In this document: positions 53,527-62,153 of the stretch, piece after piece
Position numbering within the stretch: position 1 is the first letter of the stretch
Layout: each line of letters begins with the position of its first letter
NCBI RefSeq assembly: GCF_001598215.1
Contig: NZ_BCXJ01000003.1
Coordinates: 310,001 to 374,000, forward strand
Length of the DNA stretch: 64,000 nt
From: Shouchella clausii
GTDB taxonomy: Bacteria > Bacillota > Bacilli > Bacillales > Bacillaceae_D
Reading direction: 5' to 3'
Position numbers and translations under genes: made by a program
Notes under the pieces: generated by a model
Databases searched by the model: none
Seen by the model: only the letters and a program-made list of their open reading frames with translations
Told to the model about the DNA's origin: nothing

Positions 53527-54879
53527 ATGAAAGTAATATTGGTGTGTAGCGATTACCAAAAAAAGATGTTTCCATATGATAAAGAATGGCAAACGGCTTG
53601 TCTAGAAATTTTAAACACGCCAAATATGATTCGGCAAATTGACTTTTTTCTACAAAATGGCATACAGCCAAATGATATATATGTGTATCTATCCTATCAG
53701 CACAACCAAGTGATTCCTCTTCTTAAACCATACGAAGGCATTCATTTAGTTAAGAATTATAAAGACTTCCGAGAATTTCTTTCAGCATATGCCTCGACCT
53801 TTGATGATCAAACACTTATTGTGAAATCTGATTATGTATTTGTCAACGACGATCTCCATAAAGTGATAAACCACCAAGGCACAGACTTTGCATTGTTAAC
53901 CGAAAAACAGGAAAGTACGAAAGCCATTTGTGCAAAAGTGGCAAATGAAAAAATTACTTATTTTTTAGGGCATCCTCGAGATCATTACGTGACACACGAA
54001 GTTGCTGGTATCTATTGTTTAAGCAAACAAGCATTAGATTATGTTATTCATAGTTCGAATGGGTTTGATAAAAGGATTTCTGGTTCTATGATACCTGATC
54101 AGTTTTATATTGAAAACGGCTTAAATCAATTTATTGAATCCGGAAATCAAATCAAAAGTGTCATTGCTCAATATAAAGTATTTCAACTATTGTTTCCGTG
54201 GAGTATTCTCGATGCCAATAGTTATCATCTGAATCGATTAGTCGCCCTCCTTTCAGAAAAGTCTATTAGCTCCAGTGCGAAAATCGAAGCATCTGCTTCT
54301 ATTAATGGGAAATTGAAGGTGGGGGAAAACTCCTATATTGGAAAAAATGTAATCATTAACGGCAATGTCATTATAGGCGAAAATGTTGTCATCGACAATG
54401 GGGCCATTCTAAACGGCAATATCCTCATTGGAGATCATTCGTATGTAAAAGATTATGCAAAGATTGAGGGGCCAACAGTAATTGGTAAAGACAACAAATT
54501 TGGTCACAACGCAGAATTCAAAGGCGTTTCTATGAAGGGTGTCTCTGCCATTCATTATAGTGAAATGTTTGGTGTTATTGGACGTTACGTAGACATTGCG
54601 GCAGCATGCGTATGCGGCATTTTGAGATTTAATGATACAGAACAACCTCATAAAATCTCAGGCCAAACTTACACAGCAAAAAATTCAAACGCCGTATTTA
54701 TAGGGGACTATACCCGTACAGGAATCAATAATGTATTTTTACCTGGAAATAAAGTCGGTAGTAATTCCGCGTTATACCCTGGCTTAATTGTTGAAAAGGA
54801 CGTGCCTCATGAAACCATCGTGCTCAAAAAACAAGAAACTGTTGAGCAGCATTGGGGGCCAAACAAATACGGTTGGTAA
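53527..54879 (+). CDS. GlmU-like protein with left-handed beta-helix C-terminus
   Basis: A 450-aa protein. The N-terminal half resembles an NTP-transferase fold (HKVINHQGTDFALLTEKQES, HEVAGIYCLSKQAL) but lacks the nucleotide-binding GxGTRM loop. The C-terminal part has hexapeptide repeats (VGENSYIGKNVIINGNVIIG, GENVVIDNGAIL, GDHSYVKDYAKIEGPTVIG) and a glycan-like MKGVSAIHYSEMFGVIG segment, typical of GlmU-type acyltransferase barrels. It may be a regulatory or acetyltransfer protein rather than an active uridylyltransferase. It is downstream of the GntR gene in the same module. Confidence 0.75.
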   Translation: MKVILVCSDYQKKMFPYDKEWQTACLEILNTPNMIRQIDFFLQNGIQPNDIYVYLSYQHNQVIPLLKPYEGIHLVKNYKDFREFLSAYASTFDDQTLIVKSDYVFVNDDLHKVINHQGTDFALLTEKQESTKAICAKVANEKITYFLGHPRDHYVTHEVAGIYCLSKQALDYVIHSSNGFDKRISGSMIPDQFYIENGLNQFIESGNQIKSVIAQYKVFQLLFPWSILDANSYHLNRLVALLSEKSISSSAKIEASASINGKLKVGENSYIGKNVIINGNVIIGENVVIDNGAILNGNILIGDHSYVKDYAKIEGPTVIGKDNKFGHNAEFKGVSMKGVSAIHYSEMFGVIGRYVDIAAACVCGILRFNDTEQPHKISGQTYTAKNSNAVFIGDYTRTGINNVFLPGNKVGSNSALYPGLIVEKDVPHETIVLKKQETVEQHWGPNKYGW

Positions 54880-55068
54880 TCGTTCAAAGTGATTCTTGAT
54901 GAAAAATCACCTCTTTGTTAAGCAACCGACTAAATTTAAAATGGCTCCCTACTTCATTTAGAAAAATAGCCTACTAGCATTACAAAAACATTACACAGGT
55001 CGTAGCCGTTATTGAATGGTCTATAAACGATTAAGAGATATTCCTTTAATCTAACTTACTTGATTATG

Positions 55069-55100
55069 CCCAACTGATCTCCATTCGGTTGGGTTTATTT
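55069..55100 (+). terminator. Terminator after the hexapeptide-repeat gene
   Basis: CCCAAC pairs with GTTGGG around a 13-nt loop and is followed by TTTATTTT. It lies about 190 bp after the stop codon. The surrounding 54880-55521 region otherwise shows only an unsupported short frame (55117-55329) and the right repeat copy. Confidence 0.6.
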
Positions 55101-55323
55101 TCTCTCAAAAGGACTATTGAAAAACATGAGAGGGTATTGCCATAACTGTTCCACTCTCCGTTTAAATAGAGAGCGAGTCTCACATCTACTTAAACGTGAC
55201 TACCCCGTTTATAAGAATTGTTCCGCGCCGATTTTTCGCATCGGATTGAGGCTTCCAATCTTGCATTTCACCCCATTTATAGTCTCTCCTACCCTATACT
55301 ATTATTCTGACTGTTTCGCTGAT

Positions 55324-55391
55324 TACTAGCTATTACAGTGAAATAACACTATTTCTATTCCCTTACAAGTAGATTACTTGTTGCCAATTCT
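55324..55391. repeat. Right copy of the ~68-bp direct repeat
   Basis: See the left copy at 51778. It has the same orientation and about seven differences. It lies about 130 bp upstream of the LysM-3D gene. The pair brackets a 3.5-kb module and could mark an insertion or recombination event, or a shared regulatory duplication. Confidence 0.65.
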
Positions 55392-55521
55392 GTTGAAAAC
55401 GGCTTTTGCTTTCTGTATAGTGTGTACTTGCGAACACAACATCCCCTTTTTAACTCGTTATGTTCTAAAACAAACAAACTAGTGTTGGGGATTCACTAGT
55501 TGAATAAGGAGAGTGCAAGAC

Positions 55522-56103
55522 ATGAAAAAACTAATCGCTTCACTTGCAGTAGTCGGCTCAATGCTTATTGCTTCTCCTGCTTTTGCTTATGAAGTACAAA
55601 GTGGAGATACGCTAAGCGGCATTGCTAACGATAATCAAGTTTCAGTAACGGCATTAGTGGAGGCCAACCCGCAAATTTCTGATAAGAATCTGATTTTTGC
55701 TGGGCAACAGCTAAATATGCCAGGAGCTGAAGAAAACAACGAACCGCAATTGAAAGGCGAGACGGAAACAAATGAACAGGCTCCTTCTGAAACCGAGTCT
55801 AGCCCGAAGGAAGCTTCAACGACTTTGACTGTTGAAGCCACTGCCTATACAGCCAGTTGCAATGGTTGCACAGGTGTTACCTATACAGGAATTGATTTAA
55901 ATGCCAACCCAAACCAAAAAGTAATCGCAGTTGACCCTAATGTGATTCCTCTTGGCAGCAAGGTCTATGTTGAAGGCTATGGTGAAGCCATTGCCGCAGA
56001 TATTGGCGGAGCTATTAAAGGCAATAAAATTGACGTGTTTATCCCTAATGAAAGCGAAGCTTTGCAATTCGGCCGTCAAGAAGTAACCGTCCACGTCTAT
56101 TAA
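55522..56103 (+). CDS. yocH: LysM-3D domain cell-wall protein (YocH-like)
   Basis: A secreted protein of 193 aa: signal peptide (MKKLIASLAVVGSMLIASPAFA), one LysM motif (YEVQSGDTLSGIANDNQVSVTALVEANPQ), an acidic Glu/Thr-rich linker, and a C-terminal 3D domain (VEATAYTASCNGCTGVTYTG ... VIAVDPNVIPLGSKVYVEGYGEAIAADIGGAIKGNKIDVFI). The 3D domain contains the three conserved Asp. It is YocH-like but has one LysM where B. subtilis YocH has two. AAGGAG precedes ATG 55522. Confidence 0.88.
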   Translation: MKKLIASLAVVGSMLIASPAFAYEVQSGDTLSGIANDNQVSVTALVEANPQISDKNLIFAGQQLNMPGAEENNEPQLKGETETNEQAPSETESSPKEASTTLTVEATAYTASCNGCTGVTYTGIDLNANPNQKVIAVDPNVIPLGSKVYVEGYGEAIAADIGGAIKGNKIDVFIPNESEALQFGRQEVTVHVY

Positions 56104-56109
56104 ACAAAA

Positions 56110-56134
56110 AAACGGGCGCCTGCTGGCGCCCATT
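56110..56134 (-). terminator. Terminator of the ROK/LplABC operon
   Basis: GGGCGCC pairs with GGCGCCC around a TGCT loop; on the minus strand a T-run follows. It lies about 80 bp past the ROK kinase stop and just after the yocH-like gene, so it may serve both. Confidence 0.7.
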
Positions 56135-56217
56135 GATTAAAAAAACGTTTATCTGCTAAATAAATAAAAAGGCTCCTTAGCGTTTATATACATAGTCTGA
56201 ACCTCGTTTTATCGTCA

Positions 56218-57099
56218 TTATTGCCCTTGTTCTTGCATGAAATGGCGCATAGCGCCAATGAGATTGGCGTTTCCTTGGAAATGACAACGTTCAAAGCGTG
56301 GCATTTGAAGGGTGTAGCCGTAAAGTTGATCTTTCAATTGCCTATAGGCATGGCCGACACCGTCCAATAAATCATCACGTGCTGAAATGCCACCGCCAAG
56401 CAATATTTTTTCTGGATTGTAGACATAGTGGACATTGTGGATACCTGCTGCTAAACAAAAGTAAAAGGCATCGATGGCCTTTTTTGCAGCATGATCGCCT
56501 GCTTCATAAGCAGCAAACACATCACTTGCGGTTAAACGATCCCCTTGCTGATCTGTCCACGTTGCGTAGCGGCGGACAATAGCAGAAGCCGAGGCCATCT
56601 CACTAAATGGCACAGCTGTTCTCTGAACAGGGTCAATGGATAAGAGTGTGTACCCTAACTCCCCACCAAGTAAATCAAATCCCCTGTGCAACTGGCCGTC
56701 TTTGATCAACGCTCCGCCAATGCCTGTGCCAATGACGATTACAGCCAAATCCTTGCAGTCTACACCGTTCCCTTTCCACACTTCAGCTAATGCTGCGCAA
56801 CAAGCATCATTCTCAATCGAGACGGCAAGTCCAGTCGCTCGCTGAATTTCTTGCAGCAAATGGCCTTCGTGAATGTAGGGAATCGCGCTTGTCCCTTCAA
56901 TCGATCCATGTTTTGTGACCGTGCCAGGTGAACTGACTGCTATTCCTTTTGTGCCGTTACGGCCTGCCCAACCGCTAATGAGCGCCAGTAGCTCTCTTTT
57001 CGTTGCCGGTGTTTTGATTTGCTCATGAGCAAACCAGTTGCCCTGTTCGAAAAAAGCTCGCTTGATATATGTGCCTCCAAGATCAATCGCTAAATACAT
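56218..57099 (-). CDS. ROK-family sugar kinase, last gene of the LplABC operon
   Basis: A 293-aa ROK kinase: MYLAIDLGGTYIKRAFF (phosphate-1 loop), GIAVSSPGTV, VIVIGTGIGGALIKDGQLHRGFDLLGGELGY (ROK signature region) and LLGGGISARDD. The Cys-rich zinc motif (CxCGxxGCxE) of many ROK proteins is absent, as in beta-glucoside kinases. GGAGGG precedes ATG 57099. It probably phosphorylates the monosaccharide or glycoside imported by the upstream ABC system. Confidence 0.85.
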   Translation of the reverse strand: MYLAIDLGGTYIKRAFFEQGNWFAHEQIKTPATKRELLALISGWAGRNGTKGIAVSSPGTVTKHGSIEGTSAIPYIHEGHLLQEIQRATGLAVSIENDACCAALAEVWKGNGVDCKDLAVIVIGTGIGGALIKDGQLHRGFDLLGGELGYTLLSIDPVQRTAVPFSEMASASAIVRRYATWTDQQGDRLTASDVFAAYEAGDHAAKKAIDAFYFCLAAGIHNVHYVYNPEKILLGGGISARDDLLDGVGHAYRQLKDQLYGYTLQMPRFERCHFQGNANLIGAMRHFMQEQGQ

Positions 57100-57146
57100 C
57101 GTTTTCCCTCCACAAAAAACGGGCAGATGCATCTGCCCGGCATTGC

Positions 57147-58595
57147 CTATTCTTCCATAACCTCTTTCCATTCTTCGTACTGTGCCTGTACCTCATCCAT
57201 TACTTTTTCGAGCCCCGCGTCTTCCATTCGTTTAATGGCCATTGGCACGTACTCCTCCGGATCAACGCTTCCCGTATAAATTGGCGCCAAATATTCGCTC
57301 GCGACATTGGACAAATTGGCGATTTCTGTTCGTACGTTGGAAGGGTCAAAATGGAAACCAAGAATTGGCGATGGGACCGCCGATTCATTAAACGTTTCAA
57401 ATGCTTCCCATTTGTCTTCTGGCTCATTTTCAAACAACTGCAAAATAAAGTGGTTGCCTAAAGCATAAGTCGGCATGTTGTAATTTTCGACTCGTGCTGG
57501 TAAGTCACGGATAATCCCTTCCTCTACTTGTTCATAGTGGGTCCCTTCTATACCGTAGTTTACGAGATTGCGAACATATGGGTCTGTGTTTAATAAATTT
57601 AAAAATTCAACGGCTTTTTCTGGATGACGCGAAGTGGCAGAAACGACTTGCAGCGAGCCAGTCACCGATTCATTTTTAATAACGGGATCATTGATCGGCT
57701 GTGTAACGATTGGGTAGCCCGCATCACGTTCCCATAAAAGTTCTGCATATGGATTGTATTCTTCTACACGGACAAACCAGTTCTCGACATTATAAGGCCA
57801 TGGATCATTCGAACTGGCAGCATCGGCTGGAATATAGCCTTTCTCATAAAAGTCGCGGATTGTGTTAAACACCGCCATCGCTTCTTCCGTTTCCAGGAAG
57901 TTAATGGCTTGTTCCGTATCCCCTGTTAAAGGAAAAGCAACGGGCATGTCTGCTCCAAGCACATAGTCAAATGGCATGATTGGTTGGAACGTGCTCGATG
58001 CAGGGAACGGGGTGATTTGCGGTTCATTTTCCTTTATTTCGGCAAGCATCGGTTCCAAGTCTTCATAGCTGGATACTTGCGACGTGTCAAAGCCGTATTT
58101 CTCCACTAAGTTTCCGTTAAAAACAAACACGCGCTGCTGCCCTACTTCTTTATTGGCTGGAATCCCGTATAATTCACCTTCAATGCTCGCTCCTTCAAGA
58201 AGCGCATCATCAATAGCCTCTTTCATTTCTTGCCCATGTGAATCAAGTAAATCGTTAAGCCCTAGATAGGCGCCTCTTTGGGCATTTAACGTGTATGTTC
58301 CCCCTGATGCAAAGGCGATGTCAAAATTTTCTCCAGAAGAAGTAATAATATTCATTCGTTCATCGTAATCGCCCCAGTCCACTTGTGTCATATGGACGCG
58401 CACACCAATTTCTTCTTCTGTATAAGCATTTAATTCAGCCATGACATCATTTAAATCTGGCTGTGGCGTGCCAATCATATACCATGTCAATTCCGTAACG
58501 TCGCCAGCATTATTGTTGGCTGGTTCGTCACTGGAGCAGCCTGCTACAATCAGCGCAACAGCAGAAGCTGCCGCTGCGATTCTTAATGTTTTCAT
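57147..58595 (-). CDS. lplA: Lipoprotein sugar-binding protein (LplA/YtcQ-like)
   Basis: A 482-aa extracellular solute-binding lipoprotein. Lipobox IVAGC (Cys near 20) after a short signal peptide, then the CUT1-type large binding domain (ELTWYMIGTPQPDLNDVMAE, ITSSGENFDIAFASGGTYT, LNTDPYVRNLVNYGIEG, FNESAVPSPILGFHFDPSNV). It starts at ATG 58595, 7 nt after AGG. Ligands of this group are oligosaccharides or polygalacturonate fragments. It is downstream of two permeases in the same operon; no ATPase is encoded here, so it probably shares MsmX-type ATPases. Confidence 0.88.
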   Translation of the reverse strand: MKTLRIAAAASAVALIVAGCSSDEPANNNAGDVTELTWYMIGTPQPDLNDVMAELNAYTEEEIGVRVHMTQVDWGDYDERMNIITSSGENFDIAFASGGTYTLNAQRGAYLGLNDLLDSHGQEMKEAIDDALLEGASIEGELYGIPANKEVGQQRVFVFNGNLVEKYGFDTSQVSSYEDLEPMLAEIKENEPQITPFPASSTFQPIMPFDYVLGADMPVAFPLTGDTEQAINFLETEEAMAVFNTIRDFYEKGYIPADAASSNDPWPYNVENWFVRVEEYNPYAELLWERDAGYPIVTQPINDPVIKNESVTGSLQVVSATSRHPEKAVEFLNLLNTDPYVRNLVNYGIEGTHYEQVEEGIIRDLPARVENYNMPTYALGNHFILQLFENEPEDKWEAFETFNESAVPSPILGFHFDPSNVRTEIANLSNVASEYLAPIYTGSVDPEEYVPMAIKRMEDAGLEKVMDEVQAQYEEWKEVMEE

Positions 58596-58624
58596 GTAAG
58601 TGCCTCCCCCTTTTGCAAACATCC

Positions 58625-59575
58625 TTATTCTTTCACCCCGCCAATTGTCAGGCCGCTAATGAAATACTTTTGAAAAAACGGGTAGGAAACAGCGATCGGC
58701 AATGTCGCGATGACCACCATTGCCATCTTAGCGGCATCCTGCGGGATCGTTGAATAAATTTGGTGCGCCGCTGCGCCTAATTGGGTGTTTTGCCGCATGA
58801 ATTCCATATTGTTTTCAATCCTCATCAATAGCGATTGCAGCGGTACCAAGTCAGGATTGTCTATAAACAGCAATGCATTAAACCAGTCGTTCCAGTAACC
58901 GAGCGTTGTAAACAGTGAAATGGTGGCAATACCAGGAACCGCCAGTGGAGCAACAATTTTAAAAAATATGCGCCATTCTCCAGCTCCGTCAATGCGCGCT
59001 GACTCCAAAATCGACTCGGGTACGGAGCGCATAAAAAAGGTGCGCATGATAATGATGTAAAACGCATTCATCGCAAGGGGAATAATGAGCGCCCAAATCG
59101 TGTTGCGAAGGCCTAGCACTTGCGAAACGACGATATAAAGCGGAACGAGCCCTGCTCCAAACAACATCGTAAAGAATGCAAAAAATGTAAAAAACTTACG
59201 GTAGCGAAACTGCGGCCGAGATATCGCATAAGAATAAAGGGCAATCATCGAAACGCTTATGATTGTTCCTAGAACTGTTACTACAATGGTAATGCCATAC
59301 GATTGCAGCAACTGATCACGCATATTCCACAAATACGTGTACGCATCTACTGACCATGACTCTGGGATCAGTTGGTAGCCATTTAACGCTAACGATTCTT
59401 CGGCTGTAAATGAAATAACAATGACATAAAGGAACGGAAAGATGCACATAAACGCAGCCAAGCCAAGAATGACGACCATAACGGCGTTTGTTTTTGGCCC
59501 AAATGTGTGGGCATTTCCTGCTTGCTTGCGTTTGCGAGCAGCGGTCATTTTCCCAGTCTCGCGGTTTGTCTCCAT
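58625..59575 (-). CDS. lplC: ABC transporter permease (LplC/YtcP-like)
   Basis: A 316-aa CUT1 permease with six hydrophobic spans and the EAA loop SILESARIDGAGEWRIFFKIVAPLAVPG near 200-228, which contacts the ATPase. The N-terminus is cytoplasmic and basic. It follows LplB and precedes LplA in a typical lplBC-A arrangement. Confidence 0.9.
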   Translation of the reverse strand: METNRETGKMTAARKRKQAGNAHTFGPKTNAVMVVILGLAAFMCIFPFLYVIVISFTAEESLALNGYQLIPESWSVDAYTYLWNMRDQLLQSYGITIVVTVLGTIISVSMIALYSYAISRPQFRYRKFFTFFAFFTMLFGAGLVPLYIVVSQVLGLRNTIWALIIPLAMNAFYIIIMRTFFMRSVPESILESARIDGAGEWRIFFKIVAPLAVPGIATISLFTTLGYWNDWFNALLFIDNPDLVPLQSLLMRIENNMEFMRQNTQLGAAAHQIYSTIPQDAAKMAMVVIATLPIAVSYPFFQKYFISGLTIGGVKE

Positions 59576-59629
59576 TTGACACCTCCATTCAATCGCAACA
59601 TTGGCAATGACGATTCATCACACAACGTT

Positions 59630-60559
59630 TTAAAAAAGCGCATAATCTGGATCTATCTTTTTGGCAATATAGTTGGTCAATAGCACTAAAATAAAACCAA
59701 CAAAAGCTTGATAAAGCCCAGCCGCCGTCGTCATACTAATGTCGCCCATTTGCATGAGCCCACGGTACACATATGTATCGATGACATTTGTCACCGAGTA
59801 CAATGTGCCGGAATCACGGGGCACTTGGTAAAACAAGCCGAAATCAGCACTGAATATTTTGCCGATATCGAGAATCGTCAATATGACAATGAGTGGCATA
59901 AGCGCTGGCAGCGTCACGTGTTTAATTTGTTGCCATTTGTTTGCCCCATCAATCATCGCTGCTTCATAATAATCGCGATTGATTCCAGCAATGGCAGCTA
60001 AGTAAACAATGCTAGCAAACCCAACACCTTTCCAAAAATTGATGAACGTTAATACAAATGGCCAATAAGCAGGCTCATTGTACCAAGATATCGGCGGAAT
60101 ATTAAAAAAGCCTAAAATGGTGTTTGCTAATCCCCGATCCATGCTTAAAAACGTAAACACAAAGTAACTGACGACTACCCAGGATAAGAAATGGGGAAAC
60201 AACATGCCTGTCTGGTAGATCTTGGCGAGCTTCCGGTTGACAAGTTGGCTGAGTAAAATCGCTAACGCTACAGCTAAGATAAGGCCAACCACTATAAATA
60301 CAGCATTGTACAATACTGTATTTCTCGTAATAATCCAGGCGTCGCTTGTTGAGAAAAGAAACTGGAAATTCTCCCACCCGACCCATTCGCTTGTACGAAT
60401 GCTTTCGATAAATCCGTCTGGATGATAGCGAAAATCTTTAAATGCCAATATATTGCCTGCCATCGGCAAATAGGCGAGCAACAAAAACCAAATCGTTCCA
60501 GGGAGGACCATTACAAGCCATACCCGGTTATCATAAAGATGTTTCATAAAACGTTTCAT
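59630..60559 (-). CDS. lplB: ABC transporter permease (LplB/YteP-like)
   Basis: A 309-aa permease: WLVMVLPGTIWFLLLAYLPMAGNILAFKDF in TM1, and the EAA loop DYYEAAMIDGANKWQQIKHVTLPALMPLI. The long frame continues upstream to 60670 with Cys-rich residues, but AAAGGAGG lies just before ATG 60559, so I start there. It is the first transport gene of the operon and lies 98 bp downstream of the yesN-like gene. Confidence 0.9.
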   Translation of the reverse strand: MKRFMKHLYDNRVWLVMVLPGTIWFLLLAYLPMAGNILAFKDFRYHPDGFIESIRTSEWVGWENFQFLFSTSDAWIITRNTVLYNAVFIVVGLILAVALAILLSQLVNRKLAKIYQTGMLFPHFLSWVVVSYFVFTFLSMDRGLANTILGFFNIPPISWYNEPAYWPFVLTFINFWKGVGFASIVYLAAIAGINRDYYEAAMIDGANKWQQIKHVTLPALMPLIVILTILDIGKIFSADFGLFYQVPRDSGTLYSVTNVIDTYVYRGLMQMGDISMTTAAGLYQAFVGFILVLLTNYIAKKIDPDYALF

Positions 60560-60656
60560 GACCGCCTCCTTTCTTCTTTTAAGAAAGCCCTTACATTCAT
60601 TGTAGCAAGGCATTTGTGTCGCATATACTGAACAATGTTTACATTCATTGGACGAA

Positions 60657-62153
60657 TTAAGGGTTTTCACTTAGCCGTACAACATGCCTAAATTCATTAG
60701 GGGTTACCCCGACTTTCTTTTTAAATTGCTTGTAAAAATAAGTGGCGTCCGCATAACCGACATCTTTTGCAATCTCTCCAGCTTTCCGTCTACTCTCGGT
60801 TAGTAGCTGCTTGGCCAGAGCAATCCTTTTCTGGTTGATGTATTCAGAGAAACTTACTCCCATTTCCCGTTGAAACAGTTGCCCTAAATAGATTGGGTTA
60901 ATAAAAAAACGCTGTCCCAGTTGCTTGAGCGATAAATCGGATGCGACATGCTCGTCCACGTAGGCTAGCACTTCTTGCAATACAACGTGGCTGACTTCCT
61001 GCTTTTTTTGCAACTCGGCGGCTTTGTGTTCAATCAGCCCATTGACGATATCTAGCAGCTCTGAAAGGATGGGCGCTTGGAATAATTGTTGCATGTCAGC
61101 CATGCCTGAACGCTCGCTTCCCATTTGTTCGGTGACTAATATCACTTCTGCGGCGATTCGCCTGGCCGCCTCCCCATCGATGCCGTTACCGACAATGGCC
61201 GCCTGCGCCCATGCTTTCGCCTCTTGAACCTCCCCGTCCGTCAAATGCTTTTGCAGACGAGAATAGTGGACGCGGCTCTCGGCAGGCACTTGTTGCAAAA
61301 ACCGCATCGCTTCCTTTTGTGTCACGATTTCCGTTTGGTTAAACAATCCACGTTTCGTTTTAAAAGCAGAGGCGACATCCAATGTTCTCGTTAACGGGGA
61401 CAAGCTTTTGTGTTCACACTCTCCTTTCACAAGCAGGAAAGGAACGGCGAACAGGTCGTCGACAAGCGTAATAATCGAAGTGATTGCTTCCTCTGTCAGT
61501 GCTGTGTTTGTCAGAAGAAAAAAATCATTTTCCGGCGTCCGGCAGCAAACACCTGGAGCAATGACCGCTTCCGCTTGCTGTTGAAAAAGCTGGATGGCTT
61601 GATCGTCCAACTGGTGGATGGCTGGAATCACGAGTACGTTTAGCTGCCTAAAAAAAGAGCTCTGGCTTGGACGATACAACTGCATCCGTTCTTCGTATTG
61701 CTGCCTTCCCATCTCTCCTGTCAGATAGCGCCATATGGCGTTGTCGCGTAAAATGAGCGCAGCCACTTGCTCTTTTTGCTCGTGCTCCCGCTTCCGCTTT
61801 ACTTGTGCAATGGTTGCCACCAATTCACGGTCATCAACCGGTTTGAGCAAATAGTTTTCAATCCCCAGCTTTAAACCGCTTCGGACATACTCAAAGTCTT
61901 GGAAACCAGACAACACCACCCATCGCGTAGAAGGCTGGATGTTCTTCCATTGCCTGATCAATTCTAACCCGTCACATTGGTGCATACGAATATCGGTAAT
62001 AACAAGATCGCACGGGAGCTCGCTATAGCAAGCCAGTGCCTCGCTTCCATCAAGCGCTGTGCCAATGACTTTACAGCCGATTTCCTCCCACTCAATTAAA
62101 CGTTGTAATCCTTCGACAATTAATGGTTCATCATCAACAAGCAGGACTCGCAT
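60657..62153 (-). CDS. yesN: Response regulator with AraC output (YesN-like)
   Basis: A 498-aa regulator: receiver domain (D54 in LVITDIRMHQ, LLKPVDD) and a C-terminal AraC double HTH (SLKQLGQRFFINPIYLGQLFQR ... SFSEYINQKRIALAKQLL ... GEIAKDVGYADATYFYKQFKKKVGVTPNEFR). The middle region is variable. ATG 62153 lies within the kinase gene's last codons (about 20-bp overlap). It probably activates the lplBC-A-ROK genes in response to the kinase. Confidence 0.9.
   Translation of the reverse strand: MRVLLVDDEPLIVEGLQRLIEWEEIGCKVIGTALDGSEALACYSELPCDLVITDIRMHQCDGLELIRQWKNIQPSTRWVVLSGFQDFEYVRSGLKLGIENYLLKPVDDRELVATIAQVKRKREHEQKEQVAALILRDNAIWRYLTGEMGRQQYEERMQLYRPSQSSFFRQLNVLVIPAIHQLDDQAIQLFQQQAEAVIAPGVCCRTPENDFFLLTNTALTEEAITSIITLVDDLFAVPFLLVKGECEHKSLSPLTRTLDVASAFKTKRGLFNQTEIVTQKEAMRFLQQVPAESRVHYSRLQKHLTDGEVQEAKAWAQAAIVGNGIDGEAARRIAAEVILVTEQMGSERSGMADMQQLFQAPILSELLDIVNGLIEHKAAELQKKQEVSHVVLQEVLAYVDEHVASDLSLKQLGQRFFINPIYLGQLFQREMGVSFSEYINQKRIALAKQLLTESRRKAGEIAKDVGYADATYFYKQFKKKVGVTPNEFRHVVRLSENP

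Noticed and set aside
55117-55329. 70-codon plus-strand frame after the hexapeptide-repeat gene
   Set aside because: Aromatic- and Cys-rich composition without a ribosome binding site or recognisable motif. It could be mobile-element debris but I cannot support that.
51778-55391. Flanking repeats considered as ends of an insertion sequence
   Set aside because: The repeats are direct rather than inverted and no transposase lies between them.
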